From the NCBI RefSeq assembly GCF_001522585.2, contig NZ_CP013372.1, positions 434,001-498,000 on the forward strand: 64,000 nucleotides of DNA. The letters run 5' to 3'. The notes under the pieces are model-generated. The model searched no databases. It saw only the letters and a program-made list of their open reading frames with translations, and had not been told where the DNA came from. Source of the stretch: Burkholderia sp. NRF60-BP8. GTDB taxonomy: Bacteria > Pseudomonadota > Gammaproteobacteria > Burkholderiales > Burkholderiaceae. The position numbers and the translations under genes were made by a program. Shown piece after piece: positions 1-7,751 of this stretch (position 1 is its first letter; each line of letters begins with the position of its first letter).

Positions 1-643
1 GCGCGAGAAAACGCATCAGGTCGGCCCATGCGAACGGCGGCCGGTACGGCAGCGGGAAGGTCATGTCGCCGTCGGCCGATGCACCGGCCCCTTTACGTAG
101 CCGCAGCGGATTGAGGCCGTAGCGCTGGCGGAACAGGTCGTTGAAGCGCCGCACGCTGCCGAACCCGGCCGTCGACGCGACGACGGCCACCGGCAGCGCG
201 GTATCGGTCAGCAGCCGCTTGGCCATCAGCAGCCGCTGCGTCTGCGCGAACTCGACCGGCGACACGCCGAACTGCGCGCCGAAGATGCGGCGCAGATGGC
301 GTTCGGTCACGCCGACGCGCCGTGCGAGCGCATCGACGGAATGCGCGTTCAGGAATCCGTCGTCGATCAGCGTCGCGGCCGCGTCGGCGAGATTGCCGGA
401 CAGGTCGAGCAGCCCGTGGCCGGGCGCGAGCTCGGGGCGGCAGCGCATGCAGGGCCGGAAGCCGGCTTTCTCGGCGGCCGCGGCGGTCGGGTAGTAGCTG
501 CAGTTGCGCGCCTTCGGCGGCTTCACCGGGCAGACGGGGCGGCAGTACACGCCGGTCGTCGCCACGCCGACGAAGAACCAGCCGTCGAAGCGGCGGTTGC
601 GCGAAAGCAGGGCGGCGTAACAGGTGTCGGGATCGAGGCGCAT
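1..643 (-). CDS. Ada/AlkA-type DNA alkylation repair protein (N-terminal part; runs off window)
   Basis: The protein begins MRLDPDTCYAALLSRNRR and shows, in order, an Ada N-terminal zinc/methyl-acceptor domain (Cys residues in GVYCRPVC and PCMRCRPE, about residues 33-70), an AraC-type helix-turn-helix region (RRVGVTERHLRRIFGAQFG and an F-x-S-V-R-R-F recognition helix, about 105-185), and the start of an AlkA N-terminal domain (LPYRPPFAWADLMRFL). Family knowledge: Ada-AlkA fusions sense methyl phosphotriesters and excise 3-methyladenine. The 3' end with the glycosylase helix-hairpin-helix lies outside the window. The start is the first ATG after the intergenic region. The call is firm; whether it is regulator, glycosylase or both cannot be settled from the part seen. 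Confidence 0.9.
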   Translation of the reverse strand, partial: MRLDPDTCYAALLSRNRRFDGWFFVGVATTGVYCRPVCPVKPPKARNCSYYPTAAAAEKAGFRPCMRCRPELAPGHGLLDLSGNLADAAATLIDDGFLNAHSVDALARRVGVTERHLRRIFGAQFGVSPVEFAQTQRLLMAKRLLTDTALPVAVVASTAGFGSVRRFNDLFRQRYGLNPLRLRKGAGASADGDMTFPLPYRPPFAWADLMRFLA

Positions 644-851
644 GGGACGACTGTAAACCATCCCCGGCGCCGATTCTGGCTGGAATCGGACATGTGTCTC
701 CGCGGCCGCGCGCGCCGCGCCTCGGCGGGAAAATCAGGGGAAAAACGGTTAATGCCACTCTGCGGAACAGTCGTCTCTTTTACCGCGACCAATTTGAGAT
801 GACTCATCGAAATCCCCGACTGACACGGCCCCGGTGCAAACCCTATCCTTT

Positions 852-865
852 GAAAAACGTTTTCC
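852..865. promoter_or_regulatory. LacI-family operator upstream of the hexuronate transporter
   Basis: GAAAAACGTTTTCC matches 13 of 14 positions of the perfect palindrome GGAAAACGTTTTCC found ahead of the uronate dehydrogenase gene. A central CG dyad is typical of LacI/GalR operators. It lies about 130 bp before the transporter start, so the neighbouring LacI protein probably represses transport and catabolism together. Confidence 0.75.
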
Positions 866-992
866 AGACGGATCGGCGAAACGTGCCGTGCGCAGCCGTG
901 CGCAGCCGCGCGCCGCCGTTCGCCCCGGCGCCGGTCGCCGGTCAACGAACTTCGTGCGGCGCGACGGGCGCGACCGCGCATCGGAGACATTC

Positions 993-2285
993 ATGCCCAC
1001 TGCCGTCGTCGGCGCCGTGCGCGCGGTTGCCAGTCGCTACCGCTGGACCGTCTGTGCGCTGCTGTTTTTCGCGACCGTCATCAACTACATGGATCGGCAG
1101 ATCCTCGGCCTGCTCGCGCCGATGCTCCAGCACGACATCGGCTGGAGCCAGGTGCAGTACGGCCGCATCGTGATGGCGTTTTCGGCGTTCTATGCGTTGG
1201 GCCTGCTCGGCTTCGGGCGCATCGTCGACTGGCTCGGCACGCGGGTGTCGTACGCGGTGGCGATGCTGGTGTGGAGCATCGCCGCGATGCTGCACGCGGC
1301 GGTCGGTTCGGTGACGGGGTTCGCGTTCGTGCGCGCGCTGCTCGGCATCGGCGAGGGCGGCAACTTCCCGGCCGCGATCAAGACGACGGCCGAATGGTTC
1401 CCGCGCCGCGAGCGCGCGCTCGCCACCGGCATCTTCAACTCGGGAGCGAACATCGGCGCGGTGTTCGCGCCGGCGATCATCCCGGCGATCGCCGTGGCCT
1501 ACGGCTGGCGCGCGGCGTTCGTGATCATCGGCGCGATCGGCATCGTGTGGCTGGCGGTGTGGCTGGCGATGTATCGCACGGCCGACACGCGCGCACTCGC
1601 GGCGGAATACGACGAGCCGCGCGACGAAGCCGAAGCGCTCGACGCGGCGAATGCGAGCGCCGGCGCGCCGCGCTGGGGCGAACTCATCCGCAAGCGCGAG
1701 ACGTGGGCATTCCTGGTCGGCAAGTTCCTGACCGACCCGGTGTGGTGGTTCTACCTGTTCTGGCTGCCGAAGTGGCTCAACGAGTCGCGCGGGATGGACA
1801 TGCAGCACATCGGTTTGCCGCTCGTCTGCATCTATGCGCTGACGACGGTCGGCAGCATCGGCGGCGGCTGGCTGTCGTCGATGCTGCTGCGTGCAGGCTG
1901 GAGCGTGAACCGTGCGCGCAAGACGGCGATGCTGATCTGCGCCTGCTGCGTGCTGCCGATCGCGTTCGTGTCGCAGGTGCAGAGCCTGTGGATCGCAGTC
2001 CTGATCGTCGGCCTCGCCGCCGCCGCGCACCAGGGCTGGTCGGCGAACCTGTTCACGACCGCGTCCGACCTGTTCCCGCGCCGCGCGGTCGCGTCGGTGG
2101 TCGGCATCGGCGGGATGGCCGGCTCGATCGGCGGCGTGCTGTTCTCGGAAGTGATCGGCCAGGTGCTGCAGCGCACCGGCCACTATTGGGTGCTGTTCGC
2201 GATCGGCGCGTCGGCCTACCTGATCGCGCTGGCCGTGATGCACGGGCTCGTGCCGAAGATGAAGCCCGCGAAACTCGACGCGTGA
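993..2285 (+). CDS. MFS transporter, hexuronate (ExuT-like) family
   Basis: A 430-residue major facilitator with about 12 hydrophobic segments. It has the anion:cation symporter signature INYMDRQILGLLAP at the end of the first helix and GIGEGGNFPAAIKTTAEWFPRRERALATG between helices 4 and 5, both characteristic of hexuronate/glucarate carriers. Inferred role: inner-membrane uptake of glucuronate or galacturonate, supplying the uronate dehydrogenase 1.3 kb downstream. The ATG is chosen because GGAGA lies 5 bases upstream; the frame stays open further 5' but through the operator. Convergent with the LacI gene and separated from it by a terminator. The exact sugar acid is inferred from the neighbours. 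Confidence 0.88.
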   Translation: MPTAVVGAVRAVASRYRWTVCALLFFATVINYMDRQILGLLAPMLQHDIGWSQVQYGRIVMAFSAFYALGLLGFGRIVDWLGTRVSYAVAMLVWSIAAMLHAAVGSVTGFAFVRALLGIGEGGNFPAAIKTTAEWFPRRERALATGIFNSGANIGAVFAPAIIPAIAVAYGWRAAFVIIGAIGIVWLAVWLAMYRTADTRALAAEYDEPRDEAEALDAANASAGAPRWGELIRKRETWAFLVGKFLTDPVWWFYLFWLPKWLNESRGMDMQHIGLPLVCIYALTTVGSIGGGWLSSMLLRAGWSVNRARKTAMLICACCVLPIAFVSQVQSLWIAVLIVGLAAAAHQGWSANLFTTASDLFPRRAVASVVGIGGMAGSIGGVLFSEVIGQVLQRTGHYWVLFAIGASAYLIALAVMHGLVPKMKPAKLDA

Positions 2286-2305
2286 TTCGCGTCGTTGCAA
2301 ACGAA

Positions 2306-2333
2306 CGCGCCGCGTCGGACGGCGCGGTTTTTT
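2306..2333 (+). terminator. Rho-independent terminator after the transporter gene
   Basis: A 7-bp stem CGCGCCG / CGGCGCG with a 7-base loop is followed by G and six T. It sits between two convergent genes and the T-run serves the plus strand. Confidence 0.8.
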
Positions 2334-2364
2334 GCGTTCGGGGCGGTGGCGTGTCGCGACCGCG

Positions 2365-3357
2365 TCAGCCGGCCGCGGCCGTCGACGCGCGCATGATCAG
2401 CCGCGGCTCGAACGTCGAATAGCTCGCGTCGGTGCGCCCGGCGAGCGCGTCGATCAGCTTCTGCATCGCGAGCTCGCCCATGTTCTCGCTCTGGATGTCG
2501 ACGGTCGTCAGCGCGGGCGCCGCGTAGGCGCCGTACGGCACGTTGTCGATGCCGGCGACGGACACGTCCTGCGGTAGCCGGAAGCCGAGCGACGCAGCCT
2601 CCTTCATGAAGCCGAGCGCGATCAGGTCGTTGTAGCAGATCACGGCCTGCGGGCGCTGCGGCCCGAGCATCACGCGCGAGCACGCGCGCTCGCCGGCCTC
2701 GGCGGTCGGCGCATGCGCGTCGTGCACGTCGAGCGTGAGCCCGGCTTCGGCGAGGCAGTCGCGCGCGCCCTGAATCCGTTCGTCGTTCACGCGCGCGGTG
2801 CCGAAGCCGAGATACGCGATGCGCGTGTGGCCGAGGTTGAGCAGGTGGCGCGCGAGCATGTAAGTCGACAGCCGGTTGTCGATGCCGACGCTCGGAATCG
2901 GCAGGCCCGGGCTGCGACGCAGCAGCACGAGCGGCTTGTTGAGGTCGAGCATCCAGCCGGCTTCCTCGTCGGGCATCCGCGTGCTGACGATCAGCCCGTC
3001 GACGCGCTGCGCGAGCGCCTCGATCAGCGAACGTTCGCGCGCCTGGCTTTCCTCGGTATCGACGAGCAGCAGCGTGTAGTCGTGCTGCAGCGCGACGCGG
3101 TTCGCGCCTTTCACCACGTTCGTGAAGTGCGGGTTGCTGATGTCGAGGATCACGAGGCCGATGGTGCGCGTGCGGCCGGTGATCATCGAGCGCGCGAGCG
3201 GGTTCGAACGGTAGCCGAGCCGCTCGATGGCGTCCTTCAGCCGTGCCTCGACGGTCGGCGAGAAGCGCTGCGTGCCGTTCACGTACTTCGAGACCGTCGC
3301 GACCGACACGCCGGCTTCCGCGGCCACGTCGCGGATCGTCGGGGAAACTTTTTTCAT
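2365..3357 (-). CDS. LacI-family transcriptional repressor of hexuronate genes
   Basis: A 330-residue regulator with an N-terminal LacI helix-turn-helix (TIRDVAAEAGVSVATVSKYVNG, about residues 7-28), the hinge NPLARSMITGRTRTIGLV, and a periplasmic-binding-protein-like sensor domain ending in the class III pattern VAGIDNVPYGAYAAPALTTV. It lies between the ExuT-like transporter and the uronate dehydrogenase, and near-identical palindromes precede all three genes, so a galacturonate/glucuronate-responsive local repressor is the natural reading. The ATG before KKVSPTIRDV is taken as start because family members begin just before this helix; the longer reading frame would add 37 unlikely residues. 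No strong ribosome site is visible. Confidence 0.9.
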   Translation of the reverse strand: MKKVSPTIRDVAAEAGVSVATVSKYVNGTQRFSPTVEARLKDAIERLGYRSNPLARSMITGRTRTIGLVILDISNPHFTNVVKGANRVALQHDYTLLLVDTEESQARERSLIEALAQRVDGLIVSTRMPDEEAGWMLDLNKPLVLLRRSPGLPIPSVGIDNRLSTYMLARHLLNLGHTRIAYLGFGTARVNDERIQGARDCLAEAGLTLDVHDAHAPTAEAGERACSRVMLGPQRPQAVICYNDLIALGFMKEAASLGFRLPQDVSVAGIDNVPYGAYAAPALTTVDIQSENMGELAMQKLIDALAGRTDASYSTFEPRLIMRASTAAAG

Positions 3358-3362
3358 CCGCA

Positions 3363-3376
3363 GGGTAACGTTTTCG
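3363..3376. promoter_or_regulatory. Probable autoregulatory LacI operator
   Basis: GGGTAACGTTTTCG matches 11 of 14 positions of the GGAAAACGTTTTCC palindrome and lies 6 bases before the lacI start codon, where binding would block its own expression. Confidence 0.55.
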
Positions 3377-3498
3377 TTCGATAACGCCGGATTGTGGCAG
3401 AAAAAGCCGGCGCGCGGCCAGCGGTCGATATCGGGAAAGTGCGGATGGCTGCAAGCAGGTTCGGCCATTGACGTTCGGCGCCGCGTCCGCGTATAGTT

Positions 3499-3512
3499 GG
3501 AAAACGTTTTCC
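3499..3512. promoter_or_regulatory. Perfect LacI-type operator upstream of uronate dehydrogenase
   Basis: GGAAAACGTTTTCC is a perfect 14-bp palindrome located 27 bp before the dehydrogenase start and in the lacI-udh divergent space. It is the best of the three copies of this motif in the module. Confidence 0.85.
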
Positions 3513-3538
3513 GATTTGGGCAGATTCAAGGAGATTCG

Positions 3539-4372
3539 ATGAACGCCTCATCCACCGCCGCGCGCAAACCGTTCGGCCGCCTGCTGCTGACGGGCGCGGC
3601 CGGCAACCTCGGCCGCCAGTTGCGCGGTGCGCTCGCCGACTGGGCCGACGTCGTGCGCGTCAGCGACATCGCGGCGCTGGGCGACGCGGCCACGCATGAA
3701 GAAATTCGCGAGGTCAACTTGGCCGACCGGCCGGCCGTGATGCAGCTCGTCGACGGCGTGGACGCGATCGTTCACCTCGGCGGCATTTCGGTCGATGCGC
3801 CGTTCGACGATCTGGTCGGCGCGAACATCACCGGCACGTACAACCTGTACGAAGCCGCGCGCAAGCATGGTGTGAAGCGCGTCGTGTTCGCGAGCTCGAA
3901 CCATGCGATCGGTTTCCATCCGGTCACCGAAGTGCTCGACGCCGATTCGCCGCTGCGCCCCGACAGCCTGTACGGGGTGACGAAGTGCTTCGGCGAATCG
4001 CTGTCGCGCTACTACTTCGACCGCTTCGGGATCGAAACCGTCTGCCTGCGGATCGGCTCGTCGTTCGAGGTGCCGAAGAACCCGCGCATGCTCGTCACGT
4101 TTCTCAGCTATCGCGACTTCATCGAGCTCGTGCGCTGCTCGCTGCTGACGAATCGTGTCGGCCACGCGATCGTCTACGGCGCGTCGGACAACCCGGTGAA
4201 GTGGTGGGACAACACGAAGGTCGGCTTCCTCGGCTTCCGCCCGCGCGACAGCTCCGAGCAGTTCGCCGGGTTGTTTCCGGTGACGGCGCCGACCGCCGAT
4301 TACGACGATCCCGCGCAGCGGTTCCAGGGCGGCGGCTTCGTCGTCGGCGAGCCGATGGAACGGAACGCGTAG
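3539..4372 (+). CDS. udh: NAD-dependent uronate dehydrogenase
   Basis: A 277-residue extended short-chain dehydrogenase. The nucleotide-binding turn is LLLTGAAGNLGRQL (residues 15-28); VHLGGISVDAPFDDLVGANI and FASSNHAIGF are hallmark stretches of uronate dehydrogenases; the catalytic pair is Y145 and K149 in YGVTK. Family knowledge: Udh oxidises D-glucuronate or D-galacturonate to the aldarolactone, the first step of the oxidative uronate route. AAGGAG lies 5 bases before the ATG. The neighbouring LacI repressor and hexuronate transporter support the substrate. Other NAD epimerase/dehydratases are the main alternative, but the SSNH motif argues for Udh. Confidence 0.88.
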   Translation: MNASSTAARKPFGRLLLTGAAGNLGRQLRGALADWADVVRVSDIAALGDAATHEEIREVNLADRPAVMQLVDGVDAIVHLGGISVDAPFDDLVGANITGTYNLYEAARKHGVKRVVFASSNHAIGFHPVTEVLDADSPLRPDSLYGVTKCFGESLSRYYFDRFGIETVCLRIGSSFEVPKNPRMLVTFLSYRDFIELVRCSLLTNRVGHAIVYGASDNPVKWWDNTKVGFLGFRPRDSSEQFAGLFPVTAPTADYDDPAQRFQGGGFVVGEPMERNA

Positions 4373-4573
4373 GCGGCGCGGCTGGCCGAAGGCGCTTCAT
4401 TGACGACGGATTGGCGGATGCGGTAAAAGGGGAGCCTTCCGGTGTGACAGGCTCCGCCATGCGGTGCCCGGAACGACGACGCGCACCGGACGGCTGCATG
4501 CGCGGCGCGACGCTCGAGGGCACGACGTCGCACCGCGCCGCGATCCGATCGAATAATCACAATATCGAGAGCA

Positions 4574-5293
4574 ATGAAGAAGACCTTATTGGCGTTGAGC
4601 CTTGCGCTGGCCGTTGCGCCGGCGTTTGCGGATCTGCAGGACGCATTTGCCGCCTACAAGAAGAACGACTACAAGACTGCCATCCCCGAACTCACGACCG
4701 CAGCGAACGCGGGTAACGTCGAAGCGGCTGCGCTGCTCGGTGATTACTACCGCTACCAGGACGCAGAGCAGGCGGTGAAGTGGAGTTTTCTCGCGGCCCA
4801 GCACGGCGACGCGAAGATGCAATACGACATGGGCGTGCAGATCGACGATGCCGCGTGGCAGTTGTTCCGGCACGAGGAGAATCCGGCCAAGCGCTATTTC
4901 CGCGTGGCGGCGGACTGCTTCCAGATGGCGGCCGATCGCGGCTACGCACCCGCACAGAGCGCGCTCGGCATGATGTACGACATGGGGATGAAGCTGCCCC
5001 AAGACCTCGAGAAAGCCGTCGCGCTGTATCGCGCCGCTGCGCGCCAGGGCGATCCGCTGGGGCTCGAAAGCATGGGTACGCTCTACCAGCAAGGGCGCGG
5101 CGTGAAGCAGAACCTGTCGACCGCGTACACGTTCTATCTTGCCGCGGTGAAGGCCGGGAAAGGCAGCCGCAAGGTCGAGTTCTCCGAGGCGACTGCACGC
5201 GCGCTCGAAGGGGAACTGTCGGCGCGCGATCGCGCGCGGGCGAAGGCGACCATCGATGCGTGGCAGCCGGGGCAGCCGCTCGACGGGATCTGA
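4574..5293 (+). CDS. Exported Sel1-repeat protein
   Basis: A 239-residue protein with a clear signal peptide (MKKTLLALSLALAVAPAFA) followed by helical repeats of the Sel1/TPR type. Examples are NAGNVEAAALLGDYYRYQ, DRGYAPAQSALGMMYDMG and RQGDPLGLESMGTLYQQG, the usual A-x-x-x-L-G-x-x-Y pattern. Such proteins are usually periplasmic or envelope scaffolds. No catalytic motif is seen and the neighbours give no specific role. The gene stands alone behind a 200-bp region. Confidence 0.85.
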   Translation: MKKTLLALSLALAVAPAFADLQDAFAAYKKNDYKTAIPELTTAANAGNVEAAALLGDYYRYQDAEQAVKWSFLAAQHGDAKMQYDMGVQIDDAAWQLFRHEENPAKRYFRVAADCFQMAADRGYAPAQSALGMMYDMGMKLPQDLEKAVALYRAAARQGDPLGLESMGTLYQQGRGVKQNLSTAYTFYLAAVKAGKGSRKVEFSEATARALEGELSARDRARAKATIDAWQPGQPLDGI

Positions 5294-5319
5294 CGCGGCA
5301 GCCGCCCGCGCGTCGCGGC

Positions 5320-5350
5320 CTGCGTGGCGTGCCGATGGTGCGCCACGCAG
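5320..5350. terminator. Hairpin between convergent genes
   Basis: CTGCGTGGCG and CGCCACGCAG form a perfect 10-bp stem with an 11-base loop between the convergent Sel1 and DUF1330 genes. There is no clear T-run, so it may be a weak bidirectional terminator. Confidence 0.4.
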
Positions 5351-5391
5351 CGCGGCGTCGAGCGCGTAGGGAACGCCACGCGCATCGAGCC

Positions 5392-5712
5392 TCAGCGCAG
5401 GATGTCGGTCGCCTTGTGCCGTTCGTCGACGCCGTCGATCAGGATCAACGGGCCGCTCGCGTGTCGTGCGCGCAGCGGCTGAATCTGCCGGTACGCGTCC
5501 GATTCGTACCATGCGCGCGCCGTGTCGAGATCGGGAAACGCGATCGCGATCAGGTCGCCGCGCCACACGCCTTCGCGCACTTCCGGCCGTGCGCCGTGAA
5601 TCACGAAATGGCCGTCGTACGGCGCGAGCGTGCCGTCGATCCGTTCGAGGTATTCGACGATGTCGTCGCACATCTCGACGTCGTGCAGGTGGGCGATGGC
5701 GTAGGCGGTCAT
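5392..5712 (-). CDS. DUF1330 family protein
   Basis: A 106-residue protein with a ferredoxin-like dimeric alpha/beta-barrel pattern. The order is MTAYAIAHLHDVEMCDDIVEYLERIDGTL, then the GHFVIHGARPEVREG stretch and FPDLDTARAWYESDAYRQIQPLR, the classic DUF1330 arrangement. Function of the family is not established. The start was chosen because AAGGAG lies 8 bases upstream of this ATG. Convergent with the Sel1 gene. Confidence 0.85.
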   Translation of the reverse strand: MTAYAIAHLHDVEMCDDIVEYLERIDGTLAPYDGHFVIHGARPEVREGVWRGDLIAIAFPDLDTARAWYESDAYRQIQPLRARHASGPLILIDGVDERHKATDILR

Positions 5713-5888
5713 GGCGGGCTCCTTGGCGGGATGCGGTGCGTGAGTCGATGGAGCCATGATCGCGGCGCGGGCGGTGCGCGTCGATTACCTGCGACGTAAG
5801 CAAATCGCGACAACCGCGCCATATCGTGTTCAGGCTGCGGCGCGCATCGATCGATGGATGGCGCAGCGTAATCCCACGGCACACTCCC

Positions 5889-6347
5889 TCACGCGCGCTT
5901 GCGCGCCGGCCGCACCGCGGCTGCGGACTCCAGTGGCTGGCTGGCCTGCTCGCAGAGCCGGTCGAGCATCCGTTGCGCGGCGCTCGCGCAATCCTCGCCT
6001 TCGGGCTTGTTCTCGATTTCGTCGATCAACGTCTCGAGGTGCTGCCGGTTCTGCGCGAGCCGCCGTTCGAGCAGCGCGATCTCGTCGACCTTGTGCCGCA
6101 GCGCGACCAGCAGTTCGTCGTGCGGCCATGCGCCGAGATCGGGCGGCAGCACCGCGCGGATCTCGTCGAGCGAGAAGCCCGCACACTGCGCGCGGTCGAT
6201 GATCGCGAGCCGCGTCAACGCTTCCGGCCCGTATTCCCGATAGCCGTTCGCCTGCCGGCGGGCCGGTTCGAGCAGGCCGCTCGCTTCGTAGAAACGGATG
6301 CGCGACGCGGCGAGGCCGCTCGCCTTCGCCAGTTCGCCGATTTTCAT
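5889..6347 (-). CDS. MerR-family transcriptional regulator
   Basis: A 152-residue regulator with the N-terminal winged helix-turn-helix (MKIGELAKASGLAASRIRFYEASGLLEP, residues 1-28; NGYREYGPEALTRLAII) and a dimerising coiled coil (about residues 85-130). It has no cysteine pattern of the CueR/ZntR metal type near the C-terminus, so the effector is unknown. It is divergent from an Old Yellow Enzyme gene whose promoter has the 19-bp spacer typical of MerR control. By analogy it may respond to an electrophile or redox stress. GGAG upstream supports this ATG over one four codons earlier. Confidence 0.88.
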   Translation of the reverse strand: MKIGELAKASGLAASRIRFYEASGLLEPARRQANGYREYGPEALTRLAIIDRAQCAGFSLDEIRAVLPPDLGAWPHDELLVALRHKVDEIALLERRLAQNRQHLETLIDEIENKPEGEDCASAAQRMLDRLCEQASQPLESAAAVRPARKRA

Positions 6348-6365
6348 GTTGGGCTCCAAAAAGGC

Positions 6366-6396
6366 TTGACCTTAAAGTTGACTTTAAAGTTATCGT
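6366..6396 (+). promoter_or_regulatory. MerR-type promoter/operator of the OYE gene
   Basis: TTGACC (6366-6371) and TATCGT (6391-6396) are separated by 19 bp, the elongated spacer that MerR-family activators untwist. The spacer carries two 10-bp half-sites, ACCTTAAAGT and ACTTTAAAGT, either side of TG. It lies 28 bp before the oxidoreductase start and 18 bp from the merR start codon. Confidence 0.75.
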
Positions 6397-6424
6397 AGGC
6401 CATCGTCAATCGAGGATCTGCCAC

Positions 6425-7657
6425 ATGAATCTGTTTGCGCCCCTCACACTGCCCAACGGGGCGGTGATTCCGAACCGTCTGGCCAAGGCCGCGATGGAAG
6501 AAAACATGGCCGATGCGGACCACGCGCCGTCCGATGCGTTGCTGCGCCTGTACCAGGCGTGGGCCGACGGTCAGGCCGGCCTGATCCTGACCGGCAACGT
6601 GATGGTGGACGGCCGCGCGATGACGGGGCCGAACGGCGTCGTGCTCGAAAGCGACGCGCATCTCGACCGTTTCCGCCGCTGGGCGCAGATCGCCCGCTCG
6701 GGCGGCGGGCACGTGTGGATGCAGATCAATCACCCCGGGCGCCAGATGCAGGCGGCGCTCGGCCAGACGACGCTCGCGCCGTCGGCCGTGCCGCTCGCGC
6801 TCGGCGCGCTGTCGAAGCAGTTTCCGGTGCCGAAGGAAATGACGGCGGCCGATATCGCCGACGTGCAGCAGCGTTTCGTGCGTGCCGCGCGGCTCGCGGA
6901 GCAAAGCGGCTTCACCGGCGTGCAGGTGCATGCGGCGCACGGCTATCTGCTGAGCCAGTTCCTGTCGCCGCTGACGAACCGCCGGCAGGATCAATGGGGC
7001 GGCAGCATCGAGAATCGCGCACGCCTGCTGCTCGATATCGTGAAGGCGGTGCGCGCGTCGGTATCGCCGGCCTTCGCCGTCGCGGTGAAGCTGAATTCGG
7101 CCGATTTCCAGCGCGGCGGTTTCAGCGCGGACGACGCGAAGCGCGTGGTCGAATTGCTGAATCCGCTCGGCGTCGATCTCGTCGAACTGTCGGGCGGCAG
7201 CTATGAAGTGCCGGCGATGCAGGGCGAGGCGCGCGACGGGCGCACGCTCGCGCGCGAAGCGTATTTCCTCGAATTCGCGCGCGACATCACGGCCGTCGCG
7301 CGGATGCCGCTGATGGTCACGGGCGGCATCCGGCGTCGTGCGGTGGCCGAGCAGGTCGTGAACAGCGGCGTGGCGATGGTCGGCATCGCGACCGCGCTGT
7401 CGATCGACCCGAACCTGCCGCGCGACTGGCGCGCCGGCAAGGACAGCGCGCCGGTGCTGGAGCCGATCCGCTGGAAGAACAAGGCGCTGGGCGCGCTGGC
7501 GAACATGGCCGTCGTCAAGTTTCAGCTCACGCGGCTCAGCGAAGGGCGTCGTACGCACCCGCAGGTGTCGCCGCTGCGCGCGCTGGTGAAGCAGCAACTG
7601 GCCGCGCAGTGCCAGACGCGACGCTACCGGAAGTGGATGGCGGGGCCGCGTACTTGA
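6425..7657 (+). CDS. NADH:flavin oxidoreductase, Old Yellow Enzyme family
   Basis: A 410-residue FMN TIM-barrel oxidoreductase. It starts MNLFAPLTLPNGAVIPNRLAKAAMEE and carries QINHPGRQ, the substrate/FMN motif HAAHGYLLSQFLSPLTNRR with DQWGGSIENRARLLLDI, and MVTGGIRRR before the phosphate-binding end. Family knowledge: such enzymes reduce activated alkenes, nitro compounds or dienoyl substrates with NAD(P)H. There is no C-terminal iron-sulfur or second FAD domain, so it is of the short type. Control by the divergent MerR protein is inferred from the promoter. The substrate is unknown. Confidence 0.9.
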   Translation: MNLFAPLTLPNGAVIPNRLAKAAMEENMADADHAPSDALLRLYQAWADGQAGLILTGNVMVDGRAMTGPNGVVLESDAHLDRFRRWAQIARSGGGHVWMQINHPGRQMQAALGQTTLAPSAVPLALGALSKQFPVPKEMTAADIADVQQRFVRAARLAEQSGFTGVQVHAAHGYLLSQFLSPLTNRRQDQWGGSIENRARLLLDIVKAVRASVSPAFAVAVKLNSADFQRGGFSADDAKRVVELLNPLGVDLVELSGGSYEVPAMQGEARDGRTLAREAYFLEFARDITAVARMPLMVTGGIRRRAVAEQVVNSGVAMVGIATALSIDPNLPRDWRAGKDSAPVLEPIRWKNKALGALANMAVVKFQLTRLSEGRRTHPQVSPLRALVKQQLAAQCQTRRYRKWMAGPRT

Positions 7658-7751
7658 TCGATGCGTCCGGGTCGGCCGCGGCGGTACCGAAGGCTGACCG
7701 ACCCGCCGCCACGCACGCGGCGCCGCGCGCGTGGCGTGGCGGCGCGTCGCA

